Positions 1-8,624 of a stretch of 64,000 bases of DNA are shown in pieces (the stretch's first letter is position 1; each line of letters opens with the position of its first letter). Under the pieces are notes generated by a model, which was not told the origin of the DNA, ran no database searches, and worked only from the letters and a program-made list of their open reading frames with translations. The DNA is from Pseudoteredinibacter isoporae (lineage in GTDB: Bacteria > Pseudomonadota > Gammaproteobacteria > Pseudomonadales > Cellvibrionaceae), in NCBI RefSeq assembly GCF_011602085.1, contig NZ_JAAONY010000001.1:1488001-1552000 (forward strand), in the 5' to 3' direction. Position numbers and translations under genes: made by a program.

Positions 1-2682
1 GCTTTCGGTAACAAACCAGCCACGATTAAGCGTCTTAGGAGCGGAAACACCAATTCGTCAGACATTGAAGGTGGCGTGCTACAGCGCAACCACATCCATA
101 TAGCGGTATGTGACCAAGGCAAGGTATCAGACACATTAAACCTGCTCAAAGAAAGTCCTGCCACCAAGAAAGGTAAGGCTAAGTTTCTTCTTGCTACCGA
201 TGGTGAGGACTTTCAGGCAGAAGACTTAACCTCGGATGAGCCACCTGTTGTTTGCAGCTATAAAGACTTTCCAGACCATTTTGGTTATTTTCTGCCATTG
301 GCGGGGATTACCACTGTAAAGCAAATTCGTGAAAGCTCTTTCGATATTAAGGCGACAGGTCGCTTAAATCGCCTTTACATTGAATTGCTAAAGGACAACC
401 CTGAATGGGGAGCAGAAGAACGCCGCCATGATATGAACCATTTTATGGCGCGACTTATTTTCTGCTTCTTTGCGGAAGATACCGACATTTTTCGTGGAGA
501 AGGACTGTTTACGAAAACCGTTGAGCAAATGAGCGAACGAGATTCATCTAACACTCACGAGATTATGAGTGAAATCTTTCGTGCCATGGACACAGCCAAT
601 GATGATAGAGAAAAAGTTGGCTTGCCGCGTTGGGCTGATGCGTTTCCATACGTGAATGGTGGTTTGTTCTCTGGTAATACAGATGTACCGCGCTTCAGTA
701 AAATTGCGCTTAGATTTCTTGTCAATATCGGTTATCTGGATTGGACAAAGATCAATCCTGATATTTTCGGTTCAATGATACAGGCTGTCACTGATGAAGA
801 AGAACGGGGCGCTCTTGGCCTGCATTACACGTCTGTTCCGAACATCCTTAAAGTCCTTAACCCCTTGTTTCTTGAAGATCTTAGATCAAAGCTTGAGGAG
901 GCGGGAGACAGTCCCCAAAAGCTTCTAAATCTTCGTAAACGTTTGGCCAAAATACGTGTCTTTGACCCCGCCTGTGGTTCAGGTAATTTTCTTGTTATTT
1001 CATATAAAGAAATGAGAGAAATTGAAGCGGAGATCAATGATCGTCGGGGCGAACCAGACAGAAAAACGGATATACCTCTCACAAATTTCCGGGGAATAGA
1101 GCTTCGAGACTTTCCTGCTGAAATTGCTAGGCTTGCTCTCATTATCGCTGAGTATCAGTGTGATGTGCTTTATCGTGGGCAAAAGGAGGCTTTAGATGAA
1201 TTCTTGCCGCTTAATGCGATGAACTGGATTATATGTGGTAACGCTTTACGACTGGATTGGTTAAAGATTTGTCCGCCCACTGGAACAGATGTAAAAGTAT
1301 CAGCGGATGATCTGTTTGATACGGCGCTAGATCAAGTAGAAATAGATTTTGAGAATGAAGGTGGGGAGACCTATATCTGTGGTAATCCTCCCTACAAAGG
1401 TCGTAATAGACAAGAGAAAGCGGAAAAAAAAGATACCGAGGCGGTGTTTAGCAAATATTCCGGATCTTTTGCTTCCCTCGATTATGTGGCAAATTGGTTC
1501 GTTAAGTCTGCTCAGTATTGCAAAGTAACTGATGCTGATGCGGCGTTAGTTGCTACGAACTCAATATGCCAAGGTGAGCAAGTCGCCCTATTGTGGCCTG
1601 TAATCTTCTCAGAAGGTTTAAGTATTCACTTTGCACAAACATCTTTTAAGTGGTCGAATTTGGCAACTGATAAAGCTGGGGTGACTGTAGTTATAGTAGC
1701 TATTTCACCTAATCAAAAGCATAAAAGATGCAAGCTGTTTTTTGAGAATGAGCTAAGGGACGTAGATGAAATAGGTCCATACCTTGTCCCAAATAGCAGT
1801 GTAGTTGTAAAGAAAGAAAATGATCCACTCTCAAAAATATCTCCGATGTATTTAGGGAATATGCCGAAAGACGGAGGTAATTTAATTATGAGTCAGGAAG
1901 TTGGTCGAGAGTTAATTCGTAAGAGAGATGTACCGCCTAGATTCATAAGAAATTTCTATGGGTCAGAAGAATTAATTCATGCGAAACCCCGGACTTGTTT
2001 ATGGGTGGAGGATGAAGAGGTTGAAGAAGCGGCCAGCAATTATGCTATTTCAGAAATCTTCAAAAAAGTTGAGAGTTTTAGAGCGTCAAGTAAAGCTTCA
2101 TCTACCCGGAAATATGCTTCTTTGCCACACCGCTTTGTCCAAAAAACCGCTGGGCAAGGGAATAGGGCAATTATTGTGCCTCGCGTTTCTTCTGAAAATA
2201 GACCATACCTTCCGGCTGACTATTTCGCATCCGGGCCAATAATAGGCGACAAATGCTATGCCCTTTATGATTGTCCATTATGGAATTTCTCCCTAATAGT
2301 ATCTCGTTTGCATTTGATCTGGATTGGTACGGTATGCTCTAGATTACGAACTGATTTTTCTTATGGTAATAAATTAGGCTGGAATACTTTCCCTGTCCCT
2401 GTACTTACCGAAAAAAACAAAGAAGACTTGATTAAGTGTGCTGAAGATATTCTATTAGCTAGAGAGGCACATTTTCCAGCAACAATAGCCGATCTCTACA
2501 ATCCCGAAGAAATGCCTGAAGACTTACGAAGAGCGCATGATCGCAATGATGAAGTGCTAGAGCGTATTTATATTGGTCGGCGTTTTAAAAATGACACCGA
2601 ACGGCTTGAAAAGCTGTTTGGCCTCTACACCAAAATGACCAATACAAACCCCGGTTCTAAGAAGAAGGTATCCCGAAAATGA
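1..2682 (+). CDS. MmeI-family DNA adenine methyltransferase (5' end cut by window edge)
   Basis: The frame is open from base 1, so the true start lies upstream; 893 residues are visible. A GTG at 76 is an internal codon, not a convincing start. Counting from base 1, SAM-binding motif I (FDPACGSGNFL) is at about residue 321 and the catalytic NPPY motif at 462-465, which marks an N6-adenine (gamma-class) methyltransferase. The order helical spacer (about 100-300), methyltransferase (320-600), target-recognition region (600-800) and short C-terminal domain matches MmeI/type IIL enzymes. MmeI itself carries an N-terminal PD-(D/E)XK nuclease; I see no D...ExK pair in the visible N-terminus, and probably only a few tens of residues are missing. 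The role inferred is modification and target recognition, with cleavage done by partners downstream. The stop overlaps the helicase start by 4 bases (ATGA). Base composition is visibly more AT-rich than the core genes beyond 8.6 kb. Confidence 0.88.
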   Translation, partial: AFGNKPATIKRLRSGNTNSSDIEGGVLQRNHIHIAVCDQGKVSDTLNLLKESPATKKGKAKFLLATDGEDFQAEDLTSDEPPVVCSYKDFPDHFGYFLPLAGITTVKQIRESSFDIKATGRLNRLYIELLKDNPEWGAEERRHDMNHFMARLIFCFFAEDTDIFRGEGLFTKTVEQMSERDSSNTHEIMSEIFRAMDTANDDREKVGLPRWADAFPYVNGGLFSGNTDVPRFSKIALRFLVNIGYLDWTKINPDIFGSMIQAVTDEEERGALGLHYTSVPNILKVLNPLFLEDLRSKLEEAGDSPQKLLNLRKRLAKIRVFDPACGSGNFLVISYKEMREIEAEINDRRGEPDRKTDIPLTNFRGIELRDFPAEIARLALIIAEYQCDVLYRGQKEALDEFLPLNAMNWIICGNALRLDWLKICPPTGTDVKVSADDLFDTALDQVEIDFENEGGETYICGNPPYKGRNRQEKAEKKDTEAVFSKYSGSFASLDYVANWFVKSAQYCKVTDADAALVATNSICQGEQVALLWPVIFSEGLSIHFAQTSFKWSNLATDKAGVTVVIVAISPNQKHKRCKLFFENELRDVDEIGPYLVPNSSVVVKKENDPLSKISPMYLGNMPKDGGNLIMSQEVGRELIRKRDVPPRFIRNFYGSEELIHAKPRTCLWVEDEEVEEAASNYAISEIFKKVESFRASSKASSTRKYASLPHRFVQKTAGQGNRAIIVPRVSSENRPYLPADYFASGPIIGDKCYALYDCPLWNFSLIVSRLHLIWIGTVCSRLRTDFSYGNKLGWNTFPVPVLTEKNKEDLIKCAEDILLAREAHFPATIADLYNPEEMPEDLRRAHDRNDEVLERIYIGRRFKNDTERLEKLFGLYTKMTNTNPGSKKKVSRK

Positions 2683-4730
2683 CGGAACATAAGGCAACCC
2701 CCTCAGTAACGGTTAATTACGCAAGAAACGGAAGCTCAAAAAAGTCCAATGAGCTGGGTATGCGAGTCATGCAGGAACGCGCCTATGAAAAGCGTGGTGA
2801 GCAATATCTGTTGATTAAGTCTCCGCCCGCATCCGGCAAGAGCCGAGCCTTAATGTTTATTGCTCTGGATAAGCTTAATAACCAAGGGGTTAAAAAGACG
2901 ATCATTGTTGTGCCAGAAAAGACTATCGGTGCCAGCTTTAATAATGAACCTTTGTCTAACTGTGGATTTTACTGGGACTGGGAAGTAACACCCAAGTGGA
3001 ATTTATGTAATGCTCCGGGTGAAGATGGCGGTAAGGTCAACTCTGTCAAGGCTTTTCTTGATATCGATGACCCCATATTAGTTTGTACTCATGCAACCTT
3101 CCGTTTTGCCGTGGATAAGTTTGGTGTTCCTGCCTTTGATAACTGCCTGATTGCTGTTGATGAATTTCATCATGTGAGCGCTAATCCAGACAACAAACTT
3201 GGGGCGCATTTGAGTGAGTTTATAGCGCGGGACAAAGTGCATCTGGTGGCTATGACAGGTTCTTATTTCAGGGGTGATGCCGAGGCTGTACTGTCTCCTG
3301 AGGATGAGTCCAGGTTCGAGACTGTTACCTATACCTATTATGAGCAGTTAAACGGATATGAATACCTGAAGACCTTGGATATTGGTTACTTCTTCTATTC
3401 AAGTGGTGATTACACCAAAGAAATTACAGAAGTTCTTGATCCTTCAGAGAAAACCATACTCCACATACCTAATGTCAATTCCCGTGAGAGCCAGAAGGAC
3501 AAATACGGTGAGGTTGAGCGGATATTTTCGGCTCTTGGTGACTGGGAAGGTACAGATGAAGATACAGGCTTCCAGTTGATCCGCACAGAACAAGGAAAAG
3601 TGATTAAGGTCGCTGATTTGGTTGATGATGACCCCAAGCGGGATAAGGTGTCAGCAGCATTAAAGCGGCCAGAAGCTAAGTTGGACCGTGATTTTGTTGA
3701 TGTGATTATCGCTCTTGGCATGGCCAAAGAGGGTTTTGACTGGATTTGGTGTGAACATGCACTGACAGTAGGGTATAGGTCTAGCCTCACCGAGATCATA
3801 CAGATTATTGGCCGCGCCACCCGTGATGCTGAAGGAAAGACAAGAGCGAGGTTTACAAATCTCATTGCCGAGCCTGATGCTTCAGAAGAAGCCGTTACGG
3901 ATGCTGTGAACGATACGCTCAAAGCAATAGCTGCGAGTTTGTTGATGGAGCAGGTGTTAACGCCAAAATTTAACTTTACCCCTAAAACGCCTACAAGTGG
4001 CCCTCAAGAGGGCTTTGATTACGGTGAAAACGGGTATGACCCGAATGGAAGTAATGTTGGCTTTAATGAAGAAACAGGCCAGTTCCAGATTGAAATTAAA
4101 GGACTTGCAGAGCCGAAAAGCGATAATGCCAAGCGGGTATGTCAGGAAGACCTGAATGAAGTTATCACGGCTTTTGTTCAGGACAAGACAGCACTTGAGC
4201 GGGGGCTGTTTGATGAAGAGGTTGTACCCGAAGAGCTAACTCAGCTGCGAATGGGCAAAATTGTGAAAGACAAATATCCAGAGCTGGACACTGAAGATCA
4301 AGAAGCAGTCCGGCAGCACGCTATCGCCGCATTAAACCTGACGCAGCAGGCAAAGGACATTGCTAATCAGGATGATAGTGGTGAAATTTCTGCCAATACT
4401 GCGTTCGTAGATGGTGTTAGGAAATTTGCTATGGATGTGCGGGAGCTGGATATTGATTTGATTGACCGGATCAACCCGTTCAGTGAAGCCTACGCAATCC
4501 TTGCGAAAGCAATGGATGAGGAGAGCTTAAAGCAAGTCAAAGCCGTTATAAATTCCAAGAAAGTGCAGTTGACCGAAGAAGAGGCACGAGAGCTTGCTAC
4601 TCGTGCTGTCCAGTTTAAGCGAGAGCGTGGCCGTTTGCCCGATATTACGTCCGCAGATCCATGGGAACGCCGTATGGCTGAAGGGATTGCCTTTCTCCAA
4701 AGAAGAGTAATGGAGGAAAGTCATGGCTAA
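2679..4730 (+). CDS. Superfamily 2 DEAD/DEAH-type helicase of the predicted restriction system
   Basis: 683 residues. Walker A is ASGKS at 51-55, the Walker B box is DEFH at 161-164, a TGS motif III follows near 190, and motif VI is QIIGRATR at 375-382. These show an SF2 ATPase with two RecA-like lobes (about 30-430). The remaining 250 residues are helical and acidic and I do not recognise them; they may contact the other subunits. Translation is coupled: the ATG overlaps the methyltransferase stop (ATGA), and its own stop lies inside the start of the next gene. By analogy with type I and type III restriction helicases the likely job is ATP-driven DNA translocation or unwinding after target recognition. 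The exact subfamily cannot be set by eye. Confidence 0.85.
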   Translation: MTEHKATPSVTVNYARNGSSKKSNELGMRVMQERAYEKRGEQYLLIKSPPASGKSRALMFIALDKLNNQGVKKTIIVVPEKTIGASFNNEPLSNCGFYWDWEVTPKWNLCNAPGEDGGKVNSVKAFLDIDDPILVCTHATFRFAVDKFGVPAFDNCLIAVDEFHHVSANPDNKLGAHLSEFIARDKVHLVAMTGSYFRGDAEAVLSPEDESRFETVTYTYYEQLNGYEYLKTLDIGYFFYSSGDYTKEITEVLDPSEKTILHIPNVNSRESQKDKYGEVERIFSALGDWEGTDEDTGFQLIRTEQGKVIKVADLVDDDPKRDKVSAALKRPEAKLDRDFVDVIIALGMAKEGFDWIWCEHALTVGYRSSLTEIIQIIGRATRDAEGKTRARFTNLIAEPDASEEAVTDAVNDTLKAIAASLLMEQVLTPKFNFTPKTPTSGPQEGFDYGENGYDPNGSNVGFNEETGQFQIEIKGLAEPKSDNAKRVCQEDLNEVITAFVQDKTALERGLFDEEVVPEELTQLRMGKIVKDKYPELDTEDQEAVRQHAIAALNLTQQAKDIANQDDSGEISANTAFVDGVRKFAMDVRELDIDLIDRINPFSEAYAILAKAMDEESLKQVKAVINSKKVQLTEEEARELATRAVQFKRERGRLPDITSADPWERRMAEGIAFLQRRVMEESHG

Positions 4731-5922
4731 TACTTCTAGTCAAGGTAGGTCCAACAGAGAGCTATTAGAAGAGCTAGGTGTTGAGATAAAGCAGGAAAAG
4801 AAGGCGGTCAGAACACCTAAAGAGGAGCGGATCATCGCTGGTTTTGAAGAGATTCAGCGCTTTGTTGATGAAAATGGTCACGTACCTGAGCATGGTGAGT
4901 ATAAGGATATCTTTGAGCGCCTGTACGCTACAAGGCTTGATCAAATAGGTAAACAGGAGGAGTGTCGTGCCTTGGTAGAGGATATGGACTATCAGGGTCT
5001 TTTGTCTGGTGACCTTAAAGTGGCCGAACCGCCTGCTGAATATAAAACTGATAAGGAGCTTCTGGCAGAGTTAGGGATAGATGCGCCGAAAGAAGGAGAT
5101 GTTACTTTCCTCAAGCACGTTAAGTCACAAGCCGAGAAGAAAGCGGCAGAGGAAATTGCCAATCGTACACCTTGTGAAGACTTTGAAAGTGTTGAGCCAC
5201 TATTTAATCAAGTTAAGGATGATCTTCATAGTGGAAATAGAAAAACGCTGCGATTTGGCCAGGATACTAGTATCGAGCAAGGAAATTTTTTCATTTTGGG
5301 TGGTCTTGTAGCCTACGTTGCAGAAATTGGTAAAGAATTTAAGGCACCAAATGGTGAGAAAGATGCACGTTTAAGGGTGATTTACTCAAATAGAACTGAA
5401 AGTGATTTGTTAATGCGCTCTTTGCAGCGAGCGCTTTACAAGGATGAATCAGGAAGAAGGATTACTGATGCAAGCTTTGGGCCTCTATTCGACGATGAGG
5501 TTGAAGAAGATGACCTGGCTAGCGGGACTATCTATGTTCTAAGGAGTAAATCAGATCACCCTGCTATTGCCGAGAATAGAGAGCTTATTCATAAAATTGG
5601 TGTGACAGGTAGTGCGGTAGATCAGCGGGTAGCAAATGCAAAGTATGACCCGACTTACTTGATGGCGGATGTTGAAATCGTGGCCACCTATGAACTTTAC
5701 AATATAAACCGCAGCAAGTTAGAGAGACTTCTTCATAGGTTTTTCGAGGATTCAAAGCTGAATATTGAAATAAAAGACCGCTTTGGTAAGCCTGTGTCTC
5801 CCCGCGAATGGTTTTTAGTCCCGTTATTCGTTATTGACGAGGTCGTGAAAAAAGTCAAAGACGGAACTATAGGCGAATATTGGTATGATATTGGTGCTGC
5901 AACTCTAATAAAGGGATCGTAA
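4723..5922 (+). CDS. GIY-YIG (T5orf172/MUG113-type) nuclease domain protein
   Basis: 399 residues. The C-terminal third holds a GIY-YIG fold: the first strand has IY at 270-271 (GTIYVLRS), the second strand has KIG at 291-293 (HKIGVTG), then Arg302 and the metal-binding Glu334 in LERLLHRFF. This layout is typical of the T5orf172/MUG113 branch. The N-terminal 200 residues are charged and helical with two similar segments (RELLEELGVE near 9-18 and KELLAELGID near 111-120), suggesting a short internal duplication. The start overlaps the helicase stop by 8 bases and the stop abuts the next ATG (TAAATG), so the four genes are one operon. It is probably the cleavage subunit, or one of two, of the system. 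The catalytic motif is readable; the biological role is inferred. Confidence 0.82.
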   Translation: MANTSSQGRSNRELLEELGVEIKQEKKAVRTPKEERIIAGFEEIQRFVDENGHVPEHGEYKDIFERLYATRLDQIGKQEECRALVEDMDYQGLLSGDLKVAEPPAEYKTDKELLAELGIDAPKEGDVTFLKHVKSQAEKKAAEEIANRTPCEDFESVEPLFNQVKDDLHSGNRKTLRFGQDTSIEQGNFFILGGLVAYVAEIGKEFKAPNGEKDARLRVIYSNRTESDLLMRSLQRALYKDESGRRITDASFGPLFDDEVEEDDLASGTIYVLRSKSDHPAIAENRELIHKIGVTGSAVDQRVANAKYDPTYLMADVEIVATYELYNINRSKLERLLHRFFEDSKLNIEIKDRFGKPVSPREWFLVPLFVIDEVVKKVKDGTIGEYWYDIGAATLIKGS

Positions 5923-8061
5923 ATGAGTGATACCAATGCGTTAATGAATCTGAGTGGTGCGATGGATTTGATTAAGAAATCATCAAATCCATTAACTCCA
6001 ATTTTTGAAGCTATCACTAACTCGTTGGAATCGCTTACTCAGCGAGCTTCAGATGATGATTACTCGATTACGGTTATGCTGTTCTATAAAAAGCTAACCA
6101 CTGATGAGCGGCAGATTGAACAAATAAGTTTTTCTGATAACGGCTCTGGATTCAATGAAGAAAACTATAGGCGATTTCGAGAGTTTTTTGATAAAAGCAA
6201 GGGTTTTCATAACAGAGGTACTGGGCGTCTACAGTACCTACATGCATTTGACCAAATAGTAGTCGATAGTGTTTATGAAGAGAATGGGGAAAAACTGAAT
6301 AGAAAGCTACTGTGTAATAACTCAAATTTTATCGCAGAGGAGTCTTGCGGTGGTGTTTCTGATGGTGCTGGAATTAAAACTACAGTCTACTTGAAACAAT
6401 TTAGAGGAAATGAATCGGACGCTAACTATTATGCTGGCCTTTCGATAGATGACCTAATAACCAGCATTAAAAGGCATTTCATTCTTCGGTTTTATCTGGA
6501 TAGCCAGAAGGAAGAGCTTAAAGTTCCTACGATTACAGTCAAATATGTGGTGGCTGGCGAGGAAGAGTCAGAAAGAGTGATTCTGCCTGACAATATTCCT
6601 CAGCCTGAAAAAACGGGATCTATTTCAGTTCCTTACCATAAAATTCTGGACGCCAATGCTAATCGAGCTGAGTGGCAGACTTTATCTGATAAGAGTGAAA
6701 CGATTCATTGGGCACATTTCAGCATCCCAGAAGAAGAGTCTATAAGGAATGGTATTTTTCTTTGCAGTAAGGATGTGCCGGTACAAAGTGTGAAGTTTGA
6801 TGAAATTGGCAAGGATGACAGTTTTGACGGGAAAAGGTATATCACGGCCTTCTATGGAGAGCTGCTTGATAACCCAGACAGTGTTAACCATTCGGTTGAT
6901 CGCTTTACTCTTCCAAATCGCAAAGAAAAAGAGCAGCTCTTCAATAGCAAGGATTTATTTTTTGATGTTAGTAGCGAATATCTGTTTATTGAGTCAATTG
7001 AAGATGAGGTATACAAGTCTATTCCTGGCATCTATAGAGGGATAATAGATTCTCAGGAAAAGCATCAAGAAAATGTCGCGGCAATAGCAAAAGCTCATGG
7101 TATACCTTTAGATGTGGCATTTTCTGCCAAGATTAAATTGAATGATGATGAGAAAACGATAACGAAAAAGCTGTATAAGGCTCAATCAGAAAAGCTGGCA
7201 GATAAAGGGTACAAGGCTAAAAAGATTCACGATACCCTTAACCAATTGAACCCAACGGAAGAGGGTTATCAAGATGATTTGCGATCCAAGGTAACTGAAC
7301 TTTCTGATCTCGTTGATTCACAAAACAAAGAAGAGCTAAGTAAATATGTAATTCGCAGGGAAATGGTAAAAGATGTATTGAAGAAGATATTGGATCAGGA
7401 GTTGATCTATCAGAAAACTCCAGTGCCTAAGGGAAAATCTAAAGATAAAGAAGGACTTATCCATGATCTCATATTTAAAAGAAAGAAACAGAATCAATTG
7501 AATGACCTATGGATTCTTGATGAGGAATTTTTGCATTTTGAAGGCTGTTCTGATGTTGATCTCGACCAAATAGCACTTCCGGATGGCAGGTTACTTCTTA
7601 ATGAAGTTGACCCAGAGCTAAAAAGTACATTCGGTGTCAGTCTTAAGAAGAGGCCAGATATCTATTTGTTTGCTAGTGAAGGAAAGTGTTTGATTATCGA
7701 GTTTAAGTCTCCAAATGTAGAAATAACTGATCACATCAATCAGATGACGAAGTATTGCACTTTAATAGCGAACTACGGTGTTGTTAAAACAACCAAGTTC
7801 TATTGCTATCTTGTCGGAGAGAAATTTAATCCACATATCAACCTTGATGGTGATTATTATGAGACAGTTAATGGCGACTGGGTTCGAGATGAGAAGCGAA
7901 TTATGTCTATCTCGAATCACAGAGAGCCAATTGCATTTCAGCGTTTGGAGCTGGTTCAGCTCTCATCTATACACGAAAGAGCACATCGGAGAAATATGAG
8001 TTTTGCTGAGCAACTTGGTTTGCCAGAACTGCTGGCAGGCTTAGACCCGCTAGGAGAATAA
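5923..8061 (+). CDS. MORC/MutL-like GHKL ATPase fused to a PD-(D/E)XK nuclease domain
   Basis: 712 residues. The N-terminus is a GHKL (Hsp90/MutL/histidine-kinase-type) ATPase: N-box Glu29...Asn33 (EAITN), DNGSG at 72-76, and the RGTG lid at 98-101. No histidine phosphoacceptor or sensor domain is visible, so it is not a histidine kinase. A charged, helical middle region (about 380-540) follows. The C-terminus has the restriction-endonuclease signature Asp579 (RPDIYLF), then Glu593-x-Lys595 (IIEFKSP). Prokaryotic MORC-like GHKL ATPases have been tied by comparative genomics to restriction-modification operons with SF2 helicases and nucleases, which fits the three genes upstream. A DNA-clamping, ATP-gated nuclease is a reasonable inference. 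Last gene of the operon; a 209-base spacer separates it from tRNA-Leu. Confidence 0.82.
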   Translation: MSDTNALMNLSGAMDLIKKSSNPLTPIFEAITNSLESLTQRASDDDYSITVMLFYKKLTTDERQIEQISFSDNGSGFNEENYRRFREFFDKSKGFHNRGTGRLQYLHAFDQIVVDSVYEENGEKLNRKLLCNNSNFIAEESCGGVSDGAGIKTTVYLKQFRGNESDANYYAGLSIDDLITSIKRHFILRFYLDSQKEELKVPTITVKYVVAGEEESERVILPDNIPQPEKTGSISVPYHKILDANANRAEWQTLSDKSETIHWAHFSIPEEESIRNGIFLCSKDVPVQSVKFDEIGKDDSFDGKRYITAFYGELLDNPDSVNHSVDRFTLPNRKEKEQLFNSKDLFFDVSSEYLFIESIEDEVYKSIPGIYRGIIDSQEKHQENVAAIAKAHGIPLDVAFSAKIKLNDDEKTITKKLYKAQSEKLADKGYKAKKIHDTLNQLNPTEEGYQDDLRSKVTELSDLVDSQNKEELSKYVIRREMVKDVLKKILDQELIYQKTPVPKGKSKDKEGLIHDLIFKRKKQNQLNDLWILDEEFLHFEGCSDVDLDQIALPDGRLLLNEVDPELKSTFGVSLKKRPDIYLFASEGKCLIIEFKSPNVEITDHINQMTKYCTLIANYGVVKTTKFYCYLVGEKFNPHINLDGDYYETVNGDWVRDEKRIMSISNHREPIAFQRLELVQLSSIHERAHRRNMSFAEQLGLPELLAGLDPLGE

Positions 8062-8111
8062 GTCGTTGGGGTCAATGAAGAATAGGCAAGAAGGTGAGGT
8101 TTACAGGGTGA

Positions 8112-8137
8112 GCGCTTTTCGTAGGGATCAAAAGCGC
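8112..8137. repeat. 8-bp inverted repeat (hairpin) downstream of the defence operon
   Basis: GCGCTTTT at 8112-8119 is matched by AAAAGCGC at 8130-8137 around a 10-base loop. It lies 50 bases after the last stop of the four-gene operon. There is no U-run after it, so it is not a classical intrinsic terminator; it could be a transcript-end hairpin or part of an integration boundary. Confidence 0.5.
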
Positions 8138-8203
8138 GCTCCACTCACGCTCCATTTTTGAGGCTAACAAAAACCACAAGAGGCAACGGCACAAAACAAC
8201 AGG

Positions 8204-8243
8204 CACAAAAAAACCGCTTAAAAATCATTATCTTAAGCGGTTT
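8204..8243 (-). terminator. Rho-independent terminator of tRNA-Leu
   Basis: Read on the minus strand, AAACCGCTTA and its complement TAAGCGGTTT (arms at 8234-8243 and 8211-8220) form a 10-bp stem. It is followed by a run of seven T residues (8207-8213 on the minus strand, partly inside the stem). It sits 27 bases after the tRNA 3' end. Confidence 0.85.
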
Positions 8244-8270
8244 CTCGTAGTCTTTCGACGTCTCAAATTA

Positions 8271-8357
8271 TGGTGCCCAGGAGAGGACTTGAACCTCCAC
8301 GGCCTTGCGGCCACTAGCACCTGAAGCTAGCGTGTCTACCAATTTCACCACCTGGGC
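8271..8357 (-). tRNA. tRNA-Leu (anticodon CAG)
   Basis: An 87-base class II tRNA. The acceptor stem GCCCAGG (8351-8357) pairs with CCTGGGC near the 3' end, followed by discriminator A and an encoded CCA (TGG at 8271-8273 on the plus strand). The anticodon arm is CTAGC-TTCAGGT-GCTAG, giving anticodon CAG, the same loop as E. coli leu CAG tRNAs. A long variable arm (GTGGCCGCAAGGCCGT) and a TTCAAGT T-loop are present. tRNA 3' ends are common integration sites, and the AT-richer operon lies directly on the 3' side. Confidence 0.97.
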
Positions 8358-8389
8358 ATATCGTACAGCATCGCTGTTCGAGGTCGCGC

Positions 8390-8418
8390 ATAGTATTGAT
8401 TTCGCGGGCGGCTGTCAA
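8390..8418 (-). promoter_or_regulatory. Sigma-70 promoter of tRNA-Leu with GC-rich discriminator
   Basis: On the minus strand a perfect -35 TTGACA (8413-8418) is separated by 17 bases from a -10 TACTAT (8390-8395). GCGCGACC follows directly, a GC-rich discriminator typical of stable-RNA promoters under stringent control. Confidence 0.8.
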
Positions 8419-8624
8419 TCATTTTAGTAGTAAAAAATACTGGTTTATATCTAAACGCTTCTAGTCCTGTCTTATTTGAGCCAGAAGGTGCATTTCGTCG
8501 CAAACTTCCGCTGGGCGGTATCAAGTTTGGCCGTTTTTTCAGCAATTGTTGCTTACTATTAAAGGCATACAGCCATAAGTCTCAGTTTTGTGTTGGGCTT
8601 TGGCGGATTTATATAGGGCATTTT

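Noticed and set aside
1-8061. Assignment to BREX, DISARM, Druantia or a standard type I/III system
   Set aside because: No PglZ, BrxC, DrmB, DUF1998-type helicase, HsdS or Res/Mod pair is present; the GHKL-REase and GIY-YIG genes do not belong to those sets.
5923-8061. Histidine kinase annotation from the GHKL motifs
   Set aside because: No phosphoacceptor H-box, no sensor or membrane segment, and a nuclease domain at the C-terminus.
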